Shown: positions 46,986-55,157 of the stretch, in pieces
Layout of the letters: each line of letters begins with the position of its first letter
Numbering within the stretch: position 1 is the first letter of the stretch
NCBI GenBank assembly: GCA_965214565.1
Contig: OZ243951.1
Coordinates: 3,166,219 to 3,230,218, forward strand
DNA: 64,000 nt
DNA from: VXYK01 sp965214565
GTDB lineage: Bacteria > Actinomycetota > Acidimicrobiia > Acidimicrobiales > Aldehydirespiratoraceae
Direction of reading: 5' to 3'
Made by a program: the position numbers and the translations under genes
Notes under the pieces: generated by a model
Database searches by the model: none
What the model saw: the letters and a program-made list of their open reading frames with translations, nothing else
Told to the model about the DNA's origin: nothing

Positions 46986-47362
46986 CCGATATTCTGGACT
47001 CTGGTGCGCTCATCGCACTGGAGAGCGACGATCGGCGCATGTGGCGGCGGTTCAAGGGAGCGCTCCAAGCCGAGAGCCCACCAAAGACGCACGGGGGCGT
47101 AGTCGCCCAGGTTTGGCGCGGCGGAACCGGTCGCCAGGCACGCCTCGCGGTTGCCTTACAAGCCGTCGAGGTCGCGCCGCTTGATGCCGAGCTTGGACGA
47201 AACGCTGGAGTCCTGATCGCCGCCAGTGGCCATGCCGACGCCATCGATGCCGCTCTAGTCGCGCTGGCTGACCACGGCGACCAGATCATCACTTCGGACC
47301 CGAGCGACCTGTCCATCCTCGCGGCTGCCAGCAATCGACGCATCAACGTAGTCCCCGTCTAA
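46982..47362 (+). CDS. PIN-domain ribonuclease toxin (VapC-like)
   Basis: 126 residues. PIN-fold acids are visible at DSGALIALE (first Asp), GGVVAQVWR, ADAIDAALVALA (central Asp) and IITSDPSDLSIL (last Asp). PIN toxins cleave tRNA or rRNA. ATG overlaps the antitoxin stop (ATGA), so they are coupled. First gene pair of the defence island. Confidence 0.87.
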   Translation: MTDILDSGALIALESDDRRMWRRFKGALQAESPPKTHGGVVAQVWRGGTGRQARLAVALQAVEVAPLDAELGRNAGVLIAASGHADAIDAALVALADHGDQIITSDPSDLSILAAASNRRINVVPV

Positions 47363-47453
47363 CCTCACTCCGGGGCGCGTATTGGAGGCACTGCGACATC
47401 ATTTGTCGTCATGTGGTCGGTGGCCGCACTGGAGGATCCCCTCGCCCGGCACA

Positions 47454-47622
47454 GACCACCTCAAGCACCTCGCCTGGCTCCACGACCACTCGACGCTGTG
47501 TCTCCAGACACCTTCCGCGCAGGCGTACTGCTGCACACCGGATCCGAAGCCTCAAAGTAGGTGACTGTCTGCACTCCGCGCCCATCGACACGCTCTGGAG
47601 CCCAACGGAAGGTCGTCAGTAG
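47454..47622 (+). pseudogene. C-terminal remnant of a DUF4143-type AAA ATPase
   Basis: Frame 1 reads DHLKHLAWLHDH, another frame DTFRAGVLLHTGSEASK to a stop at 47560, and the third SLKVGDCLHSAPIDTLWSPT to 47622. Joined over two frameshifts they resemble the end of DUF4143 ATPases (a RAGVVLHTG region, then a terminal PIxxLW). No start or ATPase domain remains. The stretch from 47363 to 47658 holds no intact gene. Confidence 0.5.
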
Positions 47623-47658
47623 ACTTGCGATAGCAACCCCACCCCGTGGAGGCATCTG

Positions 47659-49770
47659 ATGAAAGCGACCGAGGCGAAATTCCTTGACTTCCTGAGACAA
47701 TCGCCTCAGTTCGTGATCCCGGTCTACCAGCGGACCTACAGTTGGACCGAGCGCGAGTGCCGCCAACTCTGGGACGACATCCTCCGCACTGGAAACGATG
47801 ATCAGATCGCCGTGCACTTCGTCGGCTCGATCGTCTACATCGAAGAGAGCATGTACCAGGTCACGAGCCGGTCACCACTACTTGTGATTGACGGGCAACA
47901 GCGTCTCACGACTGTCATGTTGATCCTTGAGGCTCTGGCCAGGCAGGTCGAAGACCGAGAACCGCTCGACGGATTCTCCCAAGAGAAGCTCCGCAGCTAC
48001 TACCTGCTCAACCCTCTAGAAAAGGACGAGCGTGGCTTCAAGTTAGTACTCACGCAGACGGACAAGGAGAGCCTGATTGCACTGCTGCAACAGCGGCCAT
48101 TGCCAACGGAAGCGTCGCTCCGCGTCAGAGAGAACTTCGAGTTCTTCGCGCAGCAGATCAAGGATCTCGGTCACGAGCTCATTCCGCTATGCCGGGGACT
48201 CGCGAAGCTAATGGTCGTCGATGTCGCGCTCAGCCGAGAGCAGGACAATCCGCAGCTGATTTTCGAGAGCATGAACTCGACGGGGCGAGCGCTCAGTCAG
48301 GCTGACCTCATCCGGAACTTCGTGTTGATGGGGCTCGAGCCCGTACAGCAGACACGGCTCTACGAAGATCATTGGCGTCCGATGGAACTGGCCTTCGGCC
48401 AGGATGCCTACGGCACCCACTTCGACCGATTCATGCGCCACTACCTGACGTTGAAGACTGGGGAAATTCCAAAGGTCGGGAAGGTCTATGAGGCATTCAA
48501 GAAGTACGCGTCTCGACCGACGATCACGCAAGACGGCATCGACCTGCTGGTCACCGATATCCAGCGATTCGCCGACTACTACTGCTCGGTAGCCCTTGGT
48601 CGGGAGTCCCCGGGTCGTCTCGGCGAAGCCTTCCGGGACCTGCGGGAACTCAGAGTCGGTGTCGCGTACCCATTCATCCTTGAGCTCTACTCCGATTATG
48701 ACAAGGACCAGTTGAGCGAGGCCGACTTCTGCACGGCGGTTCGGCTGGTCGAGTCTTACGTGTTCCGTCGCGCAGTCTGCTCCATCCCGACGAACTCGCT
48801 AAACAAGACGTTCGCGACCTTCGGCCGCGAACTCAGAAAAGGCAGCTACTTGGAGAGCATCAAGGCCCACTTCCTCCTGTTGCCGTCCTACCGCCGGTTT
48901 CCGCGAGATGACGAGTTCAAGCGTGACCTTCAAGAGCGGGACGTTTACAACTTCCCGAGGTGTAGCTACTTGCTTCGTCGGCTCGAGAATCATGAGCGTA
49001 AAGAGCGGGTGCCCGTTGATGAGTACACAATCGAACACATCATGCCCCAAAACGTAGACCTCTCAGCGAAGTGGACGGAGGATCTCGGGCCAGAATGGCA
49101 ACGGGTACACGAAAAGTGGCTTCACACACTCGGTAACTTGACATTAACGGGCTACAACTCGGAGTACAGCAACCGACCCTTCGACGCGAAACGGGACATG
49201 GAGGGGGGATTCAGGATGAGCCCGCTCAGGCTAAATAAGGACATAGGATCGCTGGAATGCTGGGATGAGCGAGCTATTCAGGACCGCGCCGCCGGTCTTG
49301 CGGACCTGGCCGCAAGAGCCTGGGGCGAGGTGCAGCTCTCCGACGAGAAGCTTGATCAATATCGACAGCAACCGGACCGGCGGCCGCGTGGGAACTACAC
49401 GATCAAGGACCATCAACACCTCGTCCAGGAAAGCGCTGTTCGACCGTTGTTCAACATGTTCCGGAAGGAAGTTCTAGCTCTCAGCCCAGTGGTCACGGAG
49501 GAGTTTCTCAAGCTCTACGTCGCCTACAAGGCGGAGACCAACTTCGTTGACGTCGTCCCACAGGCCTCCCAGCTCCGCCTTTCGCTCAACCTCCGATTCC
49601 ACGAGTTGAACGATCCGAAAGGTCTTGCCAGGGACATCACCGGTCTCGGGCGCTGGGGGAACGGCGACGCGGAGATAAAGCTAAGCGACCCGGGAGAGTT
49701 GCGGTACGTGGTCGGACTCGTCCGCCAAGCCTTCGAGAAGCAGATGGACAACGGGGACAGCGACACCTGA
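47659..49770 (+). CDS. GmrSD-type (DUF262-DUF1524) restriction protein with C-terminal DUF5655
   Basis: 703 residues in one chain. N-terminal DUF262 (about 5-230): FVIPVYQRTYSWTERECRQL, LLVIDGQQRLTTVMLILEAL and FESMNSTGRALSQADLIRNF, the nucleotide-binding ParB-like region. DUF1524 (about 400-560): YTIEHIMPQNV and WLHTLGNLTLTGYNSEYSNR, the His-Asn HNH-like nuclease core. A DUF5655-like tail follows (about 600-700: VRPLFNMFRKEVLALSPVV). Family members restrict phage DNA with modified cytosines or act beside other systems. No methyltransferase is needed for this type IV mode. Confidence 0.87.
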   Translation: MKATEAKFLDFLRQSPQFVIPVYQRTYSWTERECRQLWDDILRTGNDDQIAVHFVGSIVYIEESMYQVTSRSPLLVIDGQQRLTTVMLILEALARQVEDREPLDGFSQEKLRSYYLLNPLEKDERGFKLVLTQTDKESLIALLQQRPLPTEASLRVRENFEFFAQQIKDLGHELIPLCRGLAKLMVVDVALSREQDNPQLIFESMNSTGRALSQADLIRNFVLMGLEPVQQTRLYEDHWRPMELAFGQDAYGTHFDRFMRHYLTLKTGEIPKVGKVYEAFKKYASRPTITQDGIDLLVTDIQRFADYYCSVALGRESPGRLGEAFRDLRELRVGVAYPFILELYSDYDKDQLSEADFCTAVRLVESYVFRRAVCSIPTNSLNKTFATFGRELRKGSYLESIKAHFLLLPSYRRFPRDDEFKRDLQERDVYNFPRCSYLLRRLENHERKERVPVDEYTIEHIMPQNVDLSAKWTEDLGPEWQRVHEKWLHTLGNLTLTGYNSEYSNRPFDAKRDMEGGFRMSPLRLNKDIGSLECWDERAIQDRAAGLADLAARAWGEVQLSDEKLDQYRQQPDRRPRGNYTIKDHQHLVQESAVRPLFNMFRKEVLALSPVVTEEFLKLYVAYKAETNFVDVVPQASQLRLSLNLRFHELNDPKGLARDITGLGRWGNGDAEIKLSDPGELRYVVGLVRQAFEKQMDNGDSDT

Positions 49771-49773
49771 ACT

Positions 49774-49834
49774 CCGCTTGATACGACCCCTGTCATATGG
49801 TGTGCCTAGGGTGCCCCTCCATGAAATGCTGTTC
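49774..49834. repeat. left copy of a ~60-bp direct repeat flanking the Fic-Doc segment
   Basis: Begins CCGCTTG and contains TGTCATATGGTGTGCCTAGG followed by a stretch ending CTGTTC. The other copy is 52838-52897, in the same orientation, with few mismatches and one gap. It starts 4 bp after the stop of the GmrSD-like gene. Confidence 0.85.
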
Positions 49835-49898
49835 CTACAGCCGGGCAGGACCGTGAACTGTGATGCTGCCGGGCCGCGCGTGGTGGTTAACTGGTCGG

Positions 49899-51398
49899 CT
49901 AGGGCAGTTCGAGCTGTTTGCCGGTTATCTCGGCGTCGGTCGAGTCCAAGAGGGCGTTGGTTGCGATGAGCTGGCCTTCGGTGGCGACGGGATCGTTCCA
50001 GGGCATCGCTGAGGTCCATCGCCATGCGTGGGTCATGACTCTGATGCAGGCGGTCAGGTCTCCATCATTCACCGAGGCGCTCCGCAGCCCGGTGAGGTAC
50101 TCGTTGCGATACACGCTGGGTATCACAATGCGCGCGGCTCCGACGGCTGACAGTTCGGCGTTCATCATCACCCGGGCGACCCGACCGTTTCCGTCGGCGA
50201 ACGGGTGAACCTCGGTCACGACGATCATTACGTAGAGGGCACGCGCGAGGCCCTCGGGCAGTTCCGCGATGCGCTCGAGCCCCTTGGTGAGCGTGCCTTC
50301 GACCAGGTCCGGCGCGACGAACTCGTAGAGACCGACGCGGTTGCTCTCTGTCTTCCAGGCTCCCGGGCGCTGGTCGGGGCGTCCGCCCATGATGTCTTGG
50401 TGGCGCGCGACGAGGTGGTCGATCAGTTCGGCGGGGTCAGTGGATGTGGCTGCACGGCCGATCGGATCAACGACACAGCGGTACGTGCCGAGGATCTCGT
50501 GGCCGTCAGCCGGGCGTTCGGCTGGTGGAGTGTTCGTTTCAACTATCCGGCGCGCTTCGTCAACGGTGAAGGTCGTGCCCTCGATGTAGTTGGAGAAGTA
50601 GCTCTCGTAGAAGGGAAGCTCACCAGGGGGATCGACGCCGGGGAGCCATTCGGGAACTCCTGGAGGTGCAATTTGTTGGAGGGACTCGATCGCGACGCCG
50701 AAGAGCCTCAGGCGTCGCTCATCCCACGCTTCGCCGACGGTGACGGCTCTGAAGAGTTGGCTGGCATTCGGTCTCAACGGCTCTACCCCGGTGAGTTGCT
50801 CGAACAGGGAGTCGATCGCCGTGATGTGTTCGGAACGTCCCGTCGTTTCGGCCAGATTCCGGGCTTCGACTCGGAAGCGGTCGGTGCGCTTCGGACCCCA
50901 GGCGATGTACTTGCCGGCGATCCAGTCCTCAAGCTCGTTCAGCGACAGGGTTCGCGAGGGCCGACCGTTTCGGCTTCGGCTGGGTTCGAGGTTGTCGAGG
51001 AGCGTGCGTGCCGGACTGGACATGTAGAGCCCGTTACTCCAAGGCAGGTCGGACTCGTAGGGGGCTCCTCGTCGGATTCTGATTTCGAGACCTGGGAGCT
51101 TGATCGAAGTGCGGGTTGTGTCGGCCGCGACCGTGAGCGTGCCGTCTCGAATCACTCCGTGGGTCGCCGCGGACCTGTCGACGATGACCGCTCCCGGCAG
51201 GTAGTGGTTGCAGAGCTCTGACCAGTTCGCCCCGACGATCTCAGCTAGCTCCGATCTGAGGTCGGCCGTGTAGACGCGCGGAGCGATCCGCCGGAGGCGA
51301 TCGTCGCTGACCGCCTTCGACAGCGTGGTGCGTGAAGCGACGTCGTCAAAAAAGATCGTGCGCAGCCCGGTAGGCCAGCGCGCAGATGCCGGTGCCAT
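49899..51398 (-). CDS. AbiEi-like winged-helix domain fused to a Fic adenylyltransferase
   Basis: 499 residues. The N-terminal part (about 1-150) resembles AbiEi-type antitoxin/transcriptional regulators: DDRLRRIAPRVYTADLRSEL, GAVIVDRSAATHG and the LYMSSPARTLLDNL segment. The C-terminal part is Fic (about 215-499): inhibitory helix motif SNYIEG, matching (S/T)xxxE(G/N) upstream of the core, and the catalytic HPFADGNGRVAR. Fic enzymes AMPylate proteins; the Glu in the inhibitory helix should keep it off until triggered. Antisense to the GmrSD gene. Its last 50 bp are duplicated at 52001-52052. Confidence 0.85.
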   Translation of the reverse strand: MAPASARWPTGLRTIFFDDVASRTTLSKAVSDDRLRRIAPRVYTADLRSELAEIVGANWSELCNHYLPGAVIVDRSAATHGVIRDGTLTVAADTTRTSIKLPGLEIRIRRGAPYESDLPWSNGLYMSSPARTLLDNLEPSRSRNGRPSRTLSLNELEDWIAGKYIAWGPKRTDRFRVEARNLAETTGRSEHITAIDSLFEQLTGVEPLRPNASQLFRAVTVGEAWDERRLRLFGVAIESLQQIAPPGVPEWLPGVDPPGELPFYESYFSNYIEGTTFTVDEARRIVETNTPPAERPADGHEILGTYRCVVDPIGRAATSTDPAELIDHLVARHQDIMGGRPDQRPGAWKTESNRVGLYEFVAPDLVEGTLTKGLERIAELPEGLARALYVMIVVTEVHPFADGNGRVARVMMNAELSAVGAARIVIPSVYRNEYLTGLRSASVNDGDLTACIRVMTHAWRWTSAMPWNDPVATEGQLIATNALLDSTDAEITGKQLELP

Positions 51399-51664
51399 AT
51401 CTGAACAATATCGCCCCGAGAACGTCCAACGTGAACGTTTTTCGGATTTAGTGCCCGCAAGCGGAACTCGAAATGGAGCATATACGACATATTTTGGTCA
51501 ATAACTGTTGGTAGTGATCGCGGTAATCCACCTTGCTAATGCACTTCGCCAGGGCGACATCGGCTTGATCCGCGGGATCTGTGGTAGCCCTCCGTTCCAC
51601 GAGCGTCTCTGTGGGGATGTGCTCTAGCCTGGATGGAACTCGACGCTCCGAGAGGATCAACGGC

Positions 51665-51853
51665 ATGAAAATTATGCCTGCTACCGACATCGACGAAGAT
51701 CCGATTACGGAACCTGTGACACTCGCAGAGCTGGACGCTGCCGTCGGCGCCGGGCCCGATGTGCCCGAGCACGAGGTCGCAGCGCGGTACTACTCAGACG
51801 AGGCGTTCCTTACCGCGATCCGGTTGCGTCGCAACGGCCGAAGCACCGACTAG
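51665..51853 (+). CDS. small protein, probable antitoxin of a broken TA pair
   Basis: 62 residues (MKIMPATDIDEDPITEPVTL), acidic, start at 51665 with AGAGG upstream. No named family recognised. It is immediately followed by a frame that resembles the N-terminal half of a RelE-like toxin, which is the position of an antitoxin in such operons. The end (YYSDEAFLTAIRLRRNG) is basic. 270 bp upstream (51399-51664) show no gene. Confidence 0.45.
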   Translation: MKIMPATDIDEDPITEPVTLAELDAAVGAGPDVPEHEVAARYYSDEAFLTAIRLRRNGRSTD

Positions 51854-51867
51854 CGACCAAACCAACG

Positions 51868-52032
51868 GTGCCGACACACGATGAGACTGGCGCATTCCTG
51901 CGCGACTACGAGAGTCTGAACCCCCATCAACGAGACAGATTCGACAGCAAACGCGAAGAATTCGTAGCGGATCTGATCGCAATGGAACGCGGCATTCGCG
52001 GTGGCGACGGGGTCGTTCCAGGGCATCGCTGA
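51868..52032 (+). pseudogene. truncated RelE/ParE-like toxin fused to an unrelated tail
   Basis: GTG start gives VPTHDETGAFLRDYESLNPH, then QRDRFDSKREEFVADLIAME. This is the N-terminal half of actinobacterial RelE-family toxins (F-x-RD-x3-LxP-x2-R, then FVxDL). The expected catalytic half with GLRVK and EMTW is missing: after about 45 codons the frame enters the duplicated Fic tail sequence and stops at 52032. Almost certainly nonfunctional. Confidence 0.55.
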
Positions 52033-52052
52033 GGTCCATCGCCATGCGTGGG
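52001..52052 (-). pseudogene. duplicated tail of the Fic gene
   Basis: 52 bp identical to 49981-50032 except for one base (the first copy has a GATC where this one has GGTC). On the minus strand both encode HAWRWTSAMPWNDPVAT, the Fic C-terminal helix region. Here the Fic coding sequence upstream and downstream is gone, so it is a remnant of a second Fic gene or a duplicated patch. Confidence 0.85.
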
Positions 52053-52054
52053 AA

Positions 52055-52447
52055 CTACCGCAGCGGCTTGATTCGATCTCTGATCCAGTCCGTGAGGTCA
52101 TCCACCGAGAGATTACCCGAGGCGACTCTGACGATCGTGTTGTACGCCTCCTCTGCTGGCATCAAGTCCAGGTAGTAACCGTTCGTGTTCAAGAACTGAA
52201 GCGCGGACAACACGGCGACTCGTTTGTTGCCGTCGATGAACGCATGGTTGCGCGCTAGCCCGAAGAGCAGGGAAGCCGCCTTGGCCTCCATCGTTGGGTG
52301 GAACTCCTCGCCAGCGAAGCCAGCACGCGGCCGTGCAACCGCTGAGTCGGCAAGCCCGAGATCCGTCACGTACATGAGAGCATCTACTTCAAGCCCGAGA
52401 ACCTCGCACGCGATGGCAAGCACATCGTCTAGTTCGAGATAGATCAC
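52055..52447 (-). CDS. Doc-family toxin (Fic fold)
   Basis: 130 residues, GTG start directly after the antitoxin stop. Motif LARNHAFIDGNKRVAVLSAL is the HxFxDGNKR core of Doc, a Fic-fold kinase that phosphorylates EF-Tu. YLELDDVLAIACEVLG opens the usual N-terminal helix. It lacks an inhibitory helix of its own, so control falls to the antitoxin. Confidence 0.88.
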   Translation of the reverse strand: MIYLELDDVLAIACEVLGLEVDALMYVTDLGLADSAVARPRAGFAGEEFHPTMEAKAASLLFGLARNHAFIDGNKRVAVLSALQFLNTNGYYLDLMPAEEAYNTIVRVASGNLSVDDLTDWIRDRIKPLR

Positions 52448-52675
52448 TCAGCCGTCTGCGAGCATGCTCAGCAGTTCCTCATGGCGCTGAAGGTTGCGCT
52501 TGAGCATCGTCTGAAACTCCGGGTCACTGCGTCGACGCTCCACATGCTCGGCGAGGGCGTTTCGAATGACGTCGCTCACGGTCCTCTCCTCAACCTCCGC
52601 GATCGTTCGCACCCTCTCCGCGAGCTTTTCATCGATACGCAATGTCATGCTCTTAGTCTCTCCTTGAGGTGCCAT
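52448..52675 (-). CDS. ribbon-helix-helix antitoxin of the Doc pair
   Basis: 75 residues from the ATG at 52675 (MAPQGETKSMTLRIDEKLAE), with GGAGGAG right upstream; the longer frame to 52834 is unsupported. The RHH fold is MTLRIDEKLAERVRTIAEVE. The C-terminus (RNLQRHEELLSMLADG) should bind Doc. Upstream, 52728-52745 has AGATA and TATCT arms around CCTAGA, a plausible autoregulatory operator. Its stop abuts the Doc GTG. Confidence 0.82.
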   Translation of the reverse strand: MAPQGETKSMTLRIDEKLAERVRTIAEVEERTVSDVIRNALAEHVERRRSDPEFQTMLKRNLQRHEELLSMLADG

Positions 52676-52837
52676 CTTCTCCTCCTCGGCAAATGCCCTG
52701 AGGAGAAGGATACCCCTTGGTAGTGAGAATGCAAGATACCTAGATATCTGACCGCTCGGCGAAGGCATCCGAACAGCGAAGGTACGCTGGCGACCGACAG
52801 CTATGGAATCGAGGGATCGCGTCGCGGTCACCAAGCC

Positions 52838-52897
52838 CCGCTTGGTCGGACCCTGTCATATGGTGTGCCTAGGGTGACCCTCCATGAAATACTGTTC
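52838..52897. repeat. right copy of the ~60-bp direct repeat
   Basis: Same orientation as 49774-49834 and about 85 percent identical by eye, with one gap. It ends about 20 bp before the methyltransferase start. It includes AGGGTGACCCT, a small palindrome lost in the left copy. Confidence 0.85.
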
Positions 52898-52918
52898 ATG
52901 TAGTTTGAGCGGTGAGGG

Positions 52919-54628
52919 GTGGTGACGGTGGCCCGTTACCGCCAACCCACGTTGATGGAGGATGCCAGGGTGATACCGAGTTGGACCGTCGATCCGGACG
53001 GAGCACATGGTGAGGTGTTCACGCGCCGCTGGGTGGTCGATCTGATTCTGGACCTGGCCGGCTATCGGGCAGCCGACGACCTCGGGGCTTCGGTGATCGT
53101 CGAGCCCGCTTGCGGCACTGGGGCCTTCCTTGTACCGATCGTTGAGCGGTTGGCGGAGTCCTGTAACCAACATGGCCGGTCGCTCGCCGATTCGGGCCAG
53201 GCCATCAGGGCGTTCGACGTGCTTGGCCGGAACGTCGACACAGCTCGGGAGTCGGTGGCCGCCCGGCTTGTGGAACTCGGCCAGCCAGCCGACATCGCAG
53301 AGAGCCTCAGTTCGCAGTGGATCTGCCAGGGGGATTTCCTGCTGGGACCCGGGTGCGACAGATCGCTGGAGGCGGACTTCGTGGTCGGGAACCCGCCGTA
53401 TGTGAGGCTCGAGGACGTTCCTGACGAGGTGAGCGCTGCCTATCGATCCGAATGCTCCACGATGCGAGGCAGGGCCGATATCTATGTCGGCTTCTTCGAG
53501 AAGGGCCTGTCGATGCTCGGGCCCGAGGGAAGGCTTGCATTCATCTGCGCAGACCGCTGGATGCACAACCAGTATGGCGAACGGCTTCGCGCGCTGGTCG
53601 GTTCCGAATATGCGATGGACACCGTCGTGGCGATGCACGACGTGACCGCGTTCGAGGACACGGTGTCGGCCTATCCGGCGATCACTGTGCTGCGCAACGG
53701 GCACCAGGGTCCCGCCCATGTAGTGGAGGCCTTGGACGGATTCGACGCTGCGGACGGTCGCACCGTTGCCCAATGGCTAGCCGATGGGCAGGAGGTCGTC
53801 CCCGACGAAGGCAGCTTCAACGCTGTGAGGCTTGACCGGTGGTTCGCGGGCAGTGGCCTCTGGCCATCCGGGTCTCCGAATTCGCTGGAGTTGATAGCGG
53901 ATCTAGAGGAGCGTTTCGATCCGCTTGAGGACTGGCGCACCGGCACCCGCGTCGGGATCGGCGTCGCGACCGGTTGTGACGACGTGTTCCTCGTCGAGGA
54001 CGCGCCCGATGTCGAGCGCTGTCGCTTGCTGCCATTGCTGACCGCACACGACATCGCGTCGGGCAAGCCGCGGTGGAGCGGACGGTCTCTCGTGAACCCT
54101 TGGGAAGGCGGTCGCCTCGTTGATCTTGGAGAATACCCAGGACTTGCCTCATACCTGCAGCGCCACGGCGCCCGGGTCAAAGCGAGGCATGTGGCGCGCA
54201 AGCGACCAGCCTCCTGGTATCGCACGATCGACCGAGTCGACCCTGAACTGCAAGCGCGACCGAAGCTGCTTCTCCCCGACCTCAAGGCATCGGCTCACCC
54301 CGTGCTGGACACGGGCGGGTTCTATCCCCACCACAACTTGTACTACGTCGTATCCGACAAGTGGGACCTTGAAGTGTTGGGAGGAATCCTCTTGTCGGAC
54401 ATCGCGAACCTGTTCGTCGGCGCCTACTGCGTGAAGATGCGCGGTGGCACCTACCGATTCCAGGCCCAGTACCTCAGGAAGATCCGAGTTCCCGCACCGG
54501 ACGCCATCGACGCTCCGACCGCGGCAGCCCTTGCTCACGCGTTCAGATATCGAGACCGTGCCGCTGCAACGGACGCAGCCGCGGCGCTATACGGAATCAG
54601 CAGTTCCGACCTTCGCGTCGCGGCGTAG
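52919..54628 (+). CDS. type II N6-adenine DNA methyltransferase (Eco57I/XhoI-like)
   Basis: 569 residues, GTG start. SAM-binding region VIVEPACGTGAFLVPIVERL and catalytic NPPYVRLEDVP (NPPY). A C-terminal TaqI-like specificity domain follows (about 330-560: TGTRVGIGVATGCDDVFLVE). The architecture matches modification enzymes of XhoI/PaeR7I-type systems, consistent with a truncated nuclease of that family next door; on homology the target would be CTCGAG, which is an inference. Without an intact nuclease it is probably an orphan or a solitary protective enzyme. The right-hand repeat lies upstream of its start. Confidence 0.85.
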   Translation: MVTVARYRQPTLMEDARVIPSWTVDPDGAHGEVFTRRWVVDLILDLAGYRAADDLGASVIVEPACGTGAFLVPIVERLAESCNQHGRSLADSGQAIRAFDVLGRNVDTARESVAARLVELGQPADIAESLSSQWICQGDFLLGPGCDRSLEADFVVGNPPYVRLEDVPDEVSAAYRSECSTMRGRADIYVGFFEKGLSMLGPEGRLAFICADRWMHNQYGERLRALVGSEYAMDTVVAMHDVTAFEDTVSAYPAITVLRNGHQGPAHVVEALDGFDAADGRTVAQWLADGQEVVPDEGSFNAVRLDRWFAGSGLWPSGSPNSLELIADLEERFDPLEDWRTGTRVGIGVATGCDDVFLVEDAPDVERCRLLPLLTAHDIASGKPRWSGRSLVNPWEGGRLVDLGEYPGLASYLQRHGARVKARHVARKRPASWYRTIDRVDPELQARPKLLLPDLKASAHPVLDTGGFYPHHNLYYVVSDKWDLEVLGGILLSDIANLFVGAYCVKMRGGTYRFQAQYLRKIRVPAPDAIDAPTAAALAHAFRYRDRAAATDAAAALYGISSSDLRVAA

Positions 54629-54660
54629 CCCCCACGAGCAAGCAGGCCCGGTTGCTACCG

Positions 54661-54999
54661 TTATCCGCCACCCGACCAGTCGATGTCAGGATTGGTCGTT
54701 ATGAACTGAAGGCACCTTCCGTGGATCGCCGCCGCGAACGTCTGAAAGCTCACCGAGTTCGATGGGAACCGGACCGCAGCGGAATCCTTGTCAGCGAGAA
54801 CGACGCACGCTGCGTCTAGCAGACGCTCCCGTACCATTCGCTCGAAGAAGATCACGTACCGGTCCGCGTAGCTGGCACCGTCGAAAGCTGGATCGGGTTC
54901 CCACACCGTCCTGCGGGGTTTAACTGCAGTCGTGAAGGCTGCGTTGTCCTCCAACAGCATGAAGTAGCCAAGCCAGCCATGACACGACACGTTGGTCAC
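54661..54999 (-). pseudogene. truncated PaeR7I/XhoI-family restriction endonuclease
   Basis: 112 codons of what should be about 245. GWLGYFMLLEDNAAF, PAFDGASYADRYVIFFERMV and RERLLDAACVVLADKDSAAV, then SFQTFAAAIHGR, match the C-terminal half of PaeR7I/XhoI nucleases. The in-frame region upstream hits a stop after about 13 more codons, so the N-terminal half with the catalytic acidic cluster is gone. It is convergent with the methyltransferase rather than co-directional, suggesting rearrangement. Confidence 0.6.
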
Positions 55000-55157
55000 C
55001 GCCGATGGAGGCCGCCGACCCTCACAACAGTTGGGCCAACCTCAGGGGATCATGCTAAGAGGACTGTTGTTGCAACTTCACTATGATTTCCGTAACGAAG
55101 TGACACATAAGCGATTAGTGTGTCATTCTGCTGCAGCCTAGGAGACAAGGAGTTCTA

